From positions 868,001 to 932,000 of the forward strand of contig NZ_CP044399.1 in NCBI RefSeq assembly GCF_008931805.1: a DNA stretch of 64,000 nt. The letters are read 5' to 3'. How positions within the stretch are numbered: position 1 is the stretch's first letter; every line of letters starts with the position of its first letter. The translations under genes were made by a program, and so were the position numbers. This DNA is from Moritella marina ATCC 15381. Its GTDB lineage: Bacteria > Pseudomonadota > Gammaproteobacteria > Enterobacterales > Moritellaceae. A model generated the notes under the pieces. It saw only the letters and a program-made list of their open reading frames with translations. It did not search any database and was not told the DNA's origin. Below are positions 56,659-63,540 of the stretch, in pieces.

Positions 56659-57036
56659 TTATGAATCGAGGTCTAATTCATCATAAGTATTATCTATGTC
56701 TTCGAGTGTAGAGAGTTCATCGACAAAATAATCTCGGCTAGGCTGTTTTACGTTGCGCTTCGTTATTGCATGACGAGCTGTATTTGTGTGCGTTATTTTA
56801 TGGCTGTATTTACGCCAGCAACGGGCAAAATCAGAGGTTAATTCGAATTCGCCATCGAGTTCGGCGAGAAAGAAATGTTCGTCAGCAGTGGCGGGTAAAA
56901 GCTCGCCTTCTTGCAGTCGCTGCATCGTTAAACCATAATTTTCTAATAATTGTGATTCATCTACATTAAATGCATTTTGTTGTTGAAAACCAAGCGGAAA
57001 ATGCACTTCATCTAAAAATATACCCATGCTTCTCAT
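56659..57036 (-). CDS. DUF413 (MaoP-like) protein, paralogue 1
   Basis: A 125-residue protein: MGIFLDEVHFPLGFQQQNAF, ESQLLENYGLTMQRLQEGEL, FFLAELDGEFE and CWRKYSHKI. This pattern (GxFxDxxFPxGF, LLExYGxxMxxLxxG, WxKYxxxI) is that of DUF413, whose E. coli member MaoP/YifE acts with maoS in chromosome organisation. The acidic C-terminal tail (about 95-125) is variable. AAGG lies 8 bases before the ATG. A second copy sits at 60833, beyond the Hsp20/RimK cassette, on the same strand. Confidence 0.75.
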   Translation of the reverse strand: MRSMGIFLDEVHFPLGFQQQNAFNVDESQLLENYGLTMQRLQEGELLPATADEHFFLAELDGEFELTSDFARCWRKYSHKITHTNTARHAITKRNVKQPSRDYFVDELSTLEDIDNTYDELDLDS

Positions 57037-57201
57037 ATCGATTACCTTGCGTTAAATTAACTGTGTCTTGAACATTTTAACTACTGATTTAATTGTTCTC
57101 TAAACTAACGTTGGATTTTGACAGTTTAATGACAATGAAAAAAAAATTGTAATCAGGTGTCACAATTGCGCTTAATTTTTTTTTAATAATTAAGCGTTTT
57201 A

Positions 57202-57230
57202 CTTGAAAACACCTCCCTGCATCCACATCT
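57202..57230 (+). promoter_or_regulatory. Putative sigma-32 heat shock promoter of the first Hsp20 gene
   Basis: CTTGAAA (57202-57208) and CCACATCT (57223-57230) are separated by 14 bases, matching the sigma-32 consensus CTTGAAA / CCCCATnT. The implied leader is about 165 bases long. Confidence 0.65.
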
Positions 57231-57377
57231 ATTAGTTAGGCGCTTTCGAGGCCGAGACTAAAAATAAGTATTAACAACTGCCTAACGGAGTTTGTTGTAC
57301 TTAATGAAAATGACACTCAATAGAAATAAAATACATCATGGCTAGGCGCAAACTAATTTGGCTTAGTGACTATGATA

Positions 57378-57398
57378 ATATTGCTCAATGGAGAATAT
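57378..57398 (+). promoter_or_regulatory. ROSE-like RNA thermometer hairpin over the ibpA SD
   Basis: In RNA, AUAUU-G-CUC pairs with GAGAAUAU around an AAUG loop: 8 base pairs with a bulged G inside UUGCU. The hairpin covers the GGAG Shine-Dalgarno at 57390-57393. A bulged G opposite the ribosome binding site is the hallmark of ROSE thermometers of ibpA-type genes. Confidence 0.65.
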
Positions 57399-57402
57399 AA
57401 TT

Positions 57403-57855
57403 ATGCGTACTTTTGACTTTACTCCCCTATACCGCAGTGCAATTGGTTTTGAACGTTTAGCAGCGCTTGCTGAAACGGCTGCATCAAATCGCCAATCAGG
57501 CAACAATTTTCCTCCGTATAATATCGAACAAATCGATGATAATAATTACCGTATTACCATGGCTGTTGCAGGCTTTGACGATGCAGAAATTGATATCTCA
57601 ACACAAAATAATGAATTACTTATCAAAGGCACGAAAGTAACGGTCGCCAAAGAAGACGATAAACGCACCTTCTTACATCGTGGTATTGCAGAGCGTAACT
57701 TTGAACGTAAATTTGAATTAGCTGATCATGTTTTTGTCAACGGGGCAGACATGAAGAACGGCTTACTGTACATCGATTTGGAACGTCAATTACCCGAGGC
57801 CATGAAGCCGCGTAAAATTGAAATAAACGGTGCTAAAACCTTATCTGCTGAGTAG
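57403..57855 (+). CDS. ibpA: Small heat shock protein, IbpA/Hsp20 type
   Basis: A 150-residue holdase. The N-terminal MRTFDFTPLYRSAIGFERL is typical of IbpA. The alpha-crystallin domain (about 35-125) includes YRITMAVAGFDDAEIDI, FLHRGIAERNFERKFELADH and GLLYIDLERQLPEAMKPRKI. A C-terminal IxI-like motif is weak (IEING). It binds unfolded proteins on heat stress for later refolding by DnaK/ClpB. GGAG 9 bases before ATG 57403 sets the start. A sigma-32 site and a thermometer hairpin suggest double heat control. A second Hsp20 gene follows. Confidence 0.92.
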   Translation: MRTFDFTPLYRSAIGFERLAALAETAASNRQSGNNFPPYNIEQIDDNNYRITMAVAGFDDAEIDISTQNNELLIKGTKVTVAKEDDKRTFLHRGIAERNFERKFELADHVFVNGADMKNGLLYIDLERQLPEAMKPRKIEINGAKTLSAE

Positions 57856-58017
57856 TTCGCTATAGATACTGGTGATAGACCAGTAGCAGTACCTGTAATA
57901 CCTTATCCGAAATAAACCACATTTATCTTAGCGGGCATGCGTTCGCTAAGCTGTAACCCTAAGTATCTTTAAAAAAGACTTGGGTATATAAGTGCTGCTC
58001 AGCAGGCTTATCGCTAT

Positions 58018-58037
58018 CTATTGTTTGAGGAAAATAG
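58018..58037 (+). promoter_or_regulatory. Second ROSE-like hairpin over the downstream Hsp20 SD
   Basis: CUAUU-G-UUU pairs with GAAAAUAG: 8 pairs including one U-G, with a bulged G and a 3-base loop. It masks the GAGGA ribosome binding site 9 bases before the ATG at 58040. Confidence 0.55.
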
Positions 58038-58039
58038 AC

Positions 58040-58609
58040 ATGACTACAATGACAAAATTTGACTTCGCTCCACTATACCGCCACGCAGTTGGCTTCGATC
58101 GCTTTGCTAATATGGCACAGAAGTTAGTTGAACAGCAATTAGCGGCGCAACGTATATCTGATGCTTGCAAAGCTAAAAAGCGCGCTGCTAACAACGAAGA
58201 TGCTAAAAACACGATGGCAGCAAATAAAATAACAGCTAAAACAGATCTGCAATCAGATCGTAAAGTCGTTAAATCGTCGGCTGATACGACTTATCCACGC
58301 TACAATATTAGCCAAATGAGTGAGACCGATTACCAAATTACGCTGGCGTTAGCTGGTTTCTCACTCGAGGAAATCGATATTACGGTGACAGCGAGTGAAT
58401 TGGTTATTACTGGTGAAAAATTGCCCTTAAAGCAAACCTCTACACTTTTACACCAAGGAATTAATCAAACTAATTTCAGCCGTAAATTTGCCTTAGCTGA
58501 TCACGTACACGTCGTGAATGCGGATATGCATCAAGGGTTGCTAACGATTAATTTAAATAGAGAAATACCTGAAGCATTACAACCACGTAAGATAGTTATT
58601 GGCCGTTAA
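58040..58609 (+). CDS. Second small heat shock protein, Hsp20 with linker insert
   Basis: A 189-residue Hsp20. It shares the IbpA-type N-terminus (TKFDFAPLYRHAVGFDRF) and alpha-crystallin domain (YQITLALAGFSLEEIDITV, LLHQGINQTNFSRKFALADH, EIPEALQPRKIVI). A basic, Ala/Lys-rich insert of about 55 residues (37-90) sits between the two, absent from its upstream neighbour. It has likely diverged after tandem duplication and may co-assemble with the first Hsp20, as IbpA and IbpB do. ATG 58040 is chosen for the GAGGA site; an in-frame ATG at 57992 has none. A strong terminator follows. Confidence 0.88.
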   Translation: MTTMTKFDFAPLYRHAVGFDRFANMAQKLVEQQLAAQRISDACKAKKRAANNEDAKNTMAANKITAKTDLQSDRKVVKSSADTTYPRYNISQMSETDYQITLALAGFSLEEIDITVTASELVITGEKLPLKQTSTLLHQGINQTNFSRKFALADHVHVVNADMHQGLLTINLNREIPEALQPRKIVIGR

Positions 58610-58655
58610 AATTCGCGCATAACAACCGATCATATAAGCTGGTTTCAAACACCTT

Positions 58656-58684
58656 AAAGCGCATCAATCTTGATGCGCTTTTTT
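58656..58684 (+). terminator. Rho-independent terminator of the Hsp20 pair
   Basis: An 11-bp stem AAAGCGCATCA / TGATGCGCTTT with a 4-base loop runs into TTTTTT, 47 bases after the stop. Confidence 0.92.
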
Positions 58685-58807
58685 GTTATTTCATTTTTGT
58701 GCTTCGATAAAATTTATTCATCGTCACGACAAAAAGAACTCATTTGCCAAACCTGGTCTCAAAGCGTTTAATCGCATTCTTTCGCGACTAAAAGGGGATA
58801 GGCGGAA

Positions 58808-59836
58808 ATGACATTTTCTCAACGATTACGTCAGAATTTAAATCTTTGGTTTTGTTCGATTAAAGTGTTACGACCTTATAAACAGCAATCGACGCCCGGT
58901 GCTATTTTATTAGGTGTGGCGGCGGATGGTCGATTCCCGAGTAATGTTGTTGCGGATAATAGTGTTGTTAACCTGCTATCAAAACCGGGTGGCTTAGAAA
59001 GTATTGCGCGCAGTGTTATGCATGCGGCACTCACTAAAACCAATATACCGGTTTATAACGCGGGTATGCTCGATGATATCGACGGTTTTGATGATTTGGA
59101 TGTCGATGATATTCAATTGGAACAATACCTAAAAGTGCTTGTGTATTTAATGGCGGGTCATTTCCCTATTACAATAGGCAGTGCTGATTCCATTTCCATC
59201 GCGAATTATCAAGCGTTATCGGCGCATTTATACCAACAGCAATATCACCAGCACCAACATAATAAGTGGTATGGCAGTGAGTATGTCGCGGGTAATAATA
59301 GAATAGGTATTATCAACTTCGACCCTAACTTTGAGTTGCGGTTAACACCGTCTCCTAAGCTCGATTCTGTATTTAATGCAGTGAATCAATATTGCTTAGA
59401 GACATTTAGAATTTTTAATTATTTAGGATTAGGCATTTGTAAACGCACAAACTCCGAAGACACGTTTGAGTATGCAAAGGAGCTCGGTTGTGATTGGTTA
59501 TTGGATAAACACATGAGCATTACGCATCGTGAACTTATTGAAGAAACATTAGAACGATTCATTGAGCAAGTAGACCATATTCATTTGAGTGTCGATTTAG
59601 CGGTTATTTATGAGCAAGTATTAGCGTCCAAGGATAGTCACTTACATTCAAGTCAGACCCAGGGTATAACCCTTGAAATACTGATTTTTGCGTTACAGAT
59701 TATTGCGCGTAGTGGCAAATTGAAAATGCTCGATATTGTCACACTAAATCCAGAATTGGATTACAGCCATAAAACCGCTGCTTATGTGTCATCGATTATC
59801 TGCCCGGTATTACAACACCTGAAGGTATCGAATTAA
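58808..59836 (+). CDS. Degenerate arginase/formiminoglutamase-fold protein
   Basis: A 342-residue protein that aligns with the ureohydrolase fold but lacks its manganese ligands. The GGxH motif is TIGSADSIS, the DAHxD motif is NFDPNFELR and the SxDxDxxDP motif is LSVDLAVIYEQ. Fold landmarks such as GIINFD, YLGLGICKRTNS, HIHLSVDL, GITLEIL and MLDIVTLNPELD remain. It is thus probably a non-catalytic or altered member. It lies 37 bases before rimK on the same strand, which suggests a role in protein glutamylation or its control; this is inference. Confidence 0.72.
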   Translation: MTFSQRLRQNLNLWFCSIKVLRPYKQQSTPGAILLGVAADGRFPSNVVADNSVVNLLSKPGGLESIARSVMHAALTKTNIPVYNAGMLDDIDGFDDLDVDDIQLEQYLKVLVYLMAGHFPITIGSADSISIANYQALSAHLYQQQYHQHQHNKWYGSEYVAGNNRIGIINFDPNFELRLTPSPKLDSVFNAVNQYCLETFRIFNYLGLGICKRTNSEDTFEYAKELGCDWLLDKHMSITHRELIEETLERFIEQVDHIHLSVDLAVIYEQVLASKDSHLHSSQTQGITLEILIFALQIIARSGKLKMLDIVTLNPELDYSHKTAAYVSSIICPVLQHLKVSN

Positions 59837-59873
59837 TTTAGATGTTATTAAAAGATAAATAGAGAAAGTTAAA

Positions 59874-60755
59874 ATGAAAATAGCCATTTTATCGCAAGGC
59901 CCAACGTTATACTCAACACGCCGTATTGTGGAAACTTGTTTAGCACATGGGCATGAGCCTGTGGTGATTGATGTATTACGTTGTTATATGAATATTAACG
60001 ACACCAAACCTTCTATCCATTTTGATGGTCAAAGCTTGGAAGGATTTGATGCGGTGATCCCACGTATTGGTACGGACGTTAGTTTTTATGGCTGTGCGGT
60101 ATTGCGTCAATTTGAAATGATGGGGGTGTTTACGATTAACCCGTCATTAGCGATTACGCGTTCACGGGATAAATTACAATCGTTACAATTACTCAGTCAG
60201 AGAAATATAGGCATGCCGGTGACAGGGTTTGCTAATTCACCAACGGATATCCCAGATGTGATCAGCTTGGTAGGCGGTGCGCCTTTAGTGATAAAATTAC
60301 TCGAAGGTACCCAAGGCATTGGTGTGGTGTTGGCAGAAACCAATCAGGCTGCCGAGAGTGTGCTAGAAGCGTTTATGGGCATGAAAGCCAACATACTGGT
60401 GCAAGAATATATCAAGGAGTCGAAAGGCGCCGACATTCGCTGTTTTGTGATTGGTGATGAGGTGGTCGCGGCGATGAAGCGACAGGCTCCCGAAGGTGAG
60501 TTTAGATCGAACCTACATCGCGGTGGTCATGCTTGCCAGATTGATATCACTTCGGAAGAGCGTGAAACCGCTATAGCTGCAGCGCAAGCGATGGGATTGA
60601 AAGTAGCAGGTGTTGATTTGTTACGTTCTGAGCGTGGACCTTTGATCATGGAAGTCAACTCGTCACCTGGATTAGAGGGAATTGAGCATGCTACCGATAT
60701 TGATATTGCTAAGTTAATCATTAGTTATATTGAAGCAAATCTAGCCAATCACTAA
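59874..60755 (+). CDS. rimK: RimK-type ATP-grasp glutamate ligase
   Basis: A 293-residue enzyme nearly collinear with E. coli RimK (300). [57 protein letters not shown] and [15 protein letters not shown] are all conserved, so ATP and magnesium sites are intact. RimK adds glutamates to the C-terminus of ribosomal protein S6 and can make poly-alpha-glutamate. The E. coli C-terminal extension is shortened. It follows the arginase-fold gene in an apparent operon. No RimB or RimA (YbjN) homologue is nearby. Confidence 0.95.
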   Translation: MKIAILSQGPTLYSTRRIVETCLAHGHEPVVIDVLRCYMNINDTKPSIHFDGQSLEGFDAVIPRIGTDVSFYGCAVLRQFEMMGVFTINPSLAITRSRDKLQSLQLLSQRNIGMPVTGFANSPTDIPDVISLVGGAPLVIKLLEGTQGIGVVLAETNQAAESVLEAFMGMKANILVQEYIKESKGADIRCFVIGDEVVAAMKRQAPEGEFRSNLHRGGHACQIDITSEERETAIAAAQAMGLKVAGVDLLRSERGPLIMEVNSSPGLEGIEHATDIDIAKLIISYIEANLANH

Positions 60756-60777
60756 GTAATCCTTAGCCGTTATAATA

Positions 60778-60813
60778 GGTAATATCCACAACCATTGCTA
60801 GGTGGATATTACC
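60778..60813. terminator. Hairpin between convergent rimK and DUF413 genes
   Basis: A 12-bp perfect stem GGTAATATCCAC / GTGGATATTACC with a 12-base loop, lying between two convergent stops. No T-run is present on either side. Confidence 0.65.
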
Positions 60814-60832
60814 GCTTACATGGCGTTTCCTG

Positions 60833-61216
60833 TCACAAGTCGAACTCTAAATTCCCGTATTCATCATCATCGTCATTGTCTTCTTCAGTGTTTACCGTTA
60901 GATCTGAATCATCACGTACTGTAGCAGCGCGTTTGGATGTTGCTCGTTTGGTTGAGTTGTCATCGAAACGCGTGATCTTGCTGTTGTATTTACGCCAGCA
61001 TCTAGAAAAGTGGGAAGTGATTGGGATCTCACCATCTAATTCCGCCAAGAAATAGTATTCTGCGGCAGTGAGTGGCAGTAAGTTCCCTTCTTGTAACTGG
61101 CGCATGGTTAAACCATAGCTTTCTAGCGTGAGCGTTTCTTCGGAACTGAAACTATCATTGGCATTAAAGCCAGCTGGAAAATGTAATTCATCTAAGAATA
61201 CACCCATATTTCTCAT
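60833..61216 (-). CDS. DUF413 (MaoP-like) protein, paralogue 2
   Basis: A 127-residue protein with the same blocks as the copy at 56659: MGVFLDELHFPAGFNANDSF, YGLTMRQLQEGNLLPLTAAE, FFLAELDGEI-like YFLAELDGEIPI and RCWRKYNSKI. About half the residues of the core are identical by eye, whereas the tails (here highly acidic, EEDNDDDDEYG) differ. GAGG lies 7 bases before the ATG. It is divergent from a small basic-acidic ORF and convergent with rimK. Confidence 0.75.
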   Translation of the reverse strand: MRNMGVFLDELHFPAGFNANDSFSSEETLTLESYGLTMRQLQEGNLLPLTAAEYYFLAELDGEIPITSHFSRCWRKYNSKITRFDDNSTKRATSKRAATVRDDSDLTVNTEEDNDDDDEYGNLEFDL

Positions 61217-61383
61217 TGTATTGACCTCATCATTTTTTGCAGATAATCGTTTAGTTTTTACGACTTGTACAACAAAAAAATTTGCTGCTGACGATGAAAA
61301 GATTGATTTATATTTTTGCTTAAGGAGGTGTAGTATTTGTATCTGGTGTAGTACATCAACACCTTCTTACTAAGGAAAATGCA

Positions 61384-61539
61384 GTGGCTAAATTAGATCT
61401 TAAATTTAAGAAAAAACCAGTCTTTAGATTTGATGATGATAATGAGGTAGGTATTGAAATACGTAAACAGGAACAGCGTTCACGTCGGGACTCACGTAAG
61501 GCAAGGAAAGAAATGGATGATCATAGTTTTGTCCATTAA
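61384..61539 (+). CDS. Small charged protein, unknown function
   Basis: A 51-residue frame starting at GTG 61384 with AAGGA 7 bases upstream. The protein is highly charged: KLDLKFKKKPVFRFDDDNEV, then EIRKQEQRSRRDSRKARKEM, then DDHSFVH. The middle is a predicted basic helix. I do not recognise a family. A well-placed ribosome binding site and the biased composition support it; an overlapping ATG six bases earlier is out of frame. It may be a small nucleic-acid or ribosome-binding protein, which is speculation. Confidence 0.5.
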   Translation: MAKLDLKFKKKPVFRFDDDNEVGIEIRKQEQRSRRDSRKARKEMDDHSFVH

Positions 61540-61567
61540 TACAAGACAGGTTAAGTGAATTTCATCA

Positions 61568-61600
61568 GCGCTTTAGTAGTTTGAACCCCTGCTAAAGCGC
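61568..61600. terminator. Hairpin between convergent small ORF and hydrolase gene
   Basis: A 9-bp stem GCGCTTTAG / CTAAAGCGC with a 15-base loop, no strong T-run. It lies just before the tandem TVDE-coding repeat. Confidence 0.5.
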
Positions 61601-61607
61601 GATGTTT

Positions 61608-61655
61608 ACTGTTGACGAAACTGTTGACGAAACTGTTGACGAAACTGTTGACTAA
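61608..61655. repeat. 12-bp tandem repeat, four copies
   Basis: ACTGTTGACGAA is repeated three times exactly and a fourth time with one change (ACTGTTGACTAA). In the plus frame it reads Thr-Val-Asp-Glu repeats from an ATG at 61602 to the TAA in the last copy, but no ribosome binding site is visible. It sits between convergent genes. Confidence 0.85.
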
Positions 61656-61668
61656 ATATAACGATGAA

Positions 61669-62514
61669 CTAAATTAAGCTATCGAAAGCTGCCATGGTTG
61701 AATCACATTTGATGACACGTCCATGACCTTGACCTTTTGTCGCAATTAAATTGATATTATTCGTTGTATTCGCTGCTGATTCTGAAGTACTAAAGTCTGC
61801 AAATCGATCACGCTTATCATGTACTATCGTCGTGTCATGTTGGCGAGATATGAGCTTTTGATACGGATTTATCGTGTCTAAACTGTATTCATATTTATCT
61901 TCAATATGGGTGATCATCGCGCCGAATAGTTTCATTGAATACCCTGATTTACCCACCATGTCATATAAGTTATCTACGTAGTTAAGTACGGGGGCAATTA
62001 ATAACAATGGCAGCGCATCAACCTTAGGGTGACGGCTCTCCAGTACGGATGCAGATCCCATGCTGTGGGCAATAATACCAACTACATCATCTACGTTATC
62101 AATCAGTTCATCAAAAGCTTGTACAAAAGCGGGCAGGTGAGCATGACGACCTTCGCTTTGTCCGTGAGCGGGGTGATCATAAGCTAGCGCAGTAAAACCT
62201 TGTGCCGCGATATGTTCCATTAATGGGAAGAATTGGCTCGCACTGCCAGACCAGCCATGACTTAATATCCAAACTGGACCATTACCTATTTGATAGGTAT
62301 TTAAACGACCTTCAGAGGTCAAATGGGTCGAGCGTAATAGCCCTTCAGGATCATCGCTGTTTGAGGTGCTGCGTACTGGCGTAAGCAATAAGTTACGTGC
62401 TGTTTTAAGGGCGTGTTTCGGCGCGATGCTGTGATGTAATCGTGTGCCGATATTAATCATGCTACGACGTATAGTAAACTTGCCACGGGTATTAAAATAA
62501 ATGTTACTGCTCAT
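61669..62514 (-). CDS. Alpha/beta hydrolase, serine esterase type
   Basis: A 281-residue hydrolase. LSHGWSGSASQF holds the oxyanion region, AHSMGS the nucleophile S151, and GQGHGRVIK the likely catalytic His. ATG 62514 has AGGAG 8 bases upstream. It appears cytoplasmic. A TetR gene reads in the same direction upstream, and both promoter regions carry an identical 14-bp motif, so it is probably the main target of that regulator. Such pairs often concern fatty-acid, ester or xenobiotic metabolism; the substrate is unknown. Confidence 0.85.
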   Translation of the reverse strand: MSSNIYFNTRGKFTIRRSMINIGTRLHHSIAPKHALKTARNLLLTPVRSTSNSDDPEGLLRSTHLTSEGRLNTYQIGNGPVWILSHGWSGSASQFFPLMEHIAAQGFTALAYDHPAHGQSEGRHAHLPAFVQAFDELIDNVDDVVGIIAHSMGSASVLESRHPKVDALPLLLIAPVLNYVDNLYDMVGKSGYSMKLFGAMITHIEDKYEYSLDTINPYQKLISRQHDTTIVHDKRDRFADFSTSESAANTTNNINLIATKGQGHGRVIKCDSTMAAFDSLI

Positions 62515-62544
62515 GGTAAACTCCTAAAATAACACCCTTAAATC

Positions 62545-62558
62545 GAACGGTCGTGCTA
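62545..62558 (+). promoter_or_regulatory. Putative TetR operator before the hydrolase gene
   Basis: GAACGGTCGTGCTA, 30 bases upstream of the hydrolase start. Its exact reverse complement recurs upstream of the TetR gene at 63273-63286. Confidence 0.6.
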
Positions 62559-62629
62559 TTTATGTTGTATTTTAAAGGCGTTGCCGCCCATTCGTTATTA
62601 TCGATTAATCATGGTGAATTCATGACAAT

Positions 62630-63217
62630 TTATTGCCACTGTTTATACAGCTGTTTGACGCCTTGCCAAAATAGTGTGCGTTCATCATTCTCAAGTTCAA
62701 TGGAATGGAACAGGTGACTGCTTAAATACAAACCGTAAAATTGAAACACAGCTTGTCTGGGAATTAAGTCTGCACGAAATAAACCGCTTTGTTGACCCTT
62801 ACTAATTTGTATTTCTAAATAACTGATCCACGTGTGCAGTTGCTTACGTAATGTTTGCTGCAAAATATCTTGGCTACAGTTACTTTCTTTCCAAGCGTCC
62901 ATAAACATGCAACTGCCTTGAAATGAATGATTCCAGTCTAGCCAGTGATGTAGCAGTGATTGTAAGCGTGTACTAACGTCGCTATGTTGTTCACGTCTAA
63001 CCGCTTCTATCACACGCTCGTTGAAACATTCACCAGCGTATTCGATCACTGCAACTTGCAGGTTCTCTTTGGAATTAAAATGCGAGAACAAACCACTTTT
63101 AGACATGCCACAGGCTTTGGCAAGTACACCAATCGTTAAACTCTCTAGCCCAGTTTCACTGGCGATAGTGAAGGCTATATTGAGAATATGTTCGCGTGTT
63201 ATACGACCTTTACTCAT
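62630..63217 (-). CDS. TetR-family transcriptional regulator
   Basis: A 195-residue repressor type. The N-terminal helix-turn-helix (about 10-55) reads HILNIAFTIASETGLESLTI, then KACGMSKSGLFSHFNSKENL, canonical for TetR. The C-terminal ligand-binding helical domain follows, with a TetR_C-like region HHWLDWNHSFQGSCMFMDAW. AAGGA lies 7 bases before the ATG. Likely represses itself and the downstream hydrolase through the shared motif. The ligand is unknown. Confidence 0.9.
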   Translation of the reverse strand: MSKGRITREHILNIAFTIASETGLESLTIGVLAKACGMSKSGLFSHFNSKENLQVAVIEYAGECFNERVIEAVRREQHSDVSTRLQSLLHHWLDWNHSFQGSCMFMDAWKESNCSQDILQQTLRKQLHTWISYLEIQISKGQQSGLFRADLIPRQAVFQFYGLYLSSHLFHSIELENDERTLFWQGVKQLYKQWQ

Positions 63218-63540
63218 GACTATCCTTTAGGCTTGTTAGTGTGCTGGTTCGCTTTATCAATGATGACATTTTTAGCACGACCGTTCTTTTAATGCCAGCG
63301 CATGGTGAGTAATAGCCATAAAATATAACTAAGGTGGTAGCGTTAGGGGGGCCATCGATGTTATTTGTTGTGGTTGATTATGGTTACTGCGATACAAATT
63401 CGGGATCTTTTGTGCTGATTTTTGTCAAAAAATGGAAATTAAATAAGGTATTTAGTGTTATTAATAAAGATCTGCCCTACACAGTTACACTGGGATCGTT
63501 TATGCTTAAGTCAATTTTAAATATGAATTAAGGAAGTCGT
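63218..63540. other. Intergenic region between divergent tetR and carboxypeptidase genes
   Basis: It holds the TetR motif at 63273-63286 and presumably promoters in both directions. A plus-strand frame at 63334-63531 has no ribosome binding site or family features and is not called. Confidence 0.4.
63273..63286 (-). promoter_or_regulatory. Putative TetR autoregulatory operator
   Basis: TAGCACGACCGTTC, 56 bases upstream of the tetR start, is the exact reverse complement of the 14-bp motif upstream of the hydrolase gene. Confidence 0.6.

Noticed and set aside
61319-61333. Perfect anti-SD complement TAAGGAGGTG
   Set aside because: No start codon with a usable frame follows at a proper distance, so it is not taken as a functional ribosome binding site.
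63334-63531. 65-codon frame upstream of the carboxypeptidase gene
   Set aside because: No Shine-Dalgarno and no domain features; it occupies the expected promoter/leader of the next gene.
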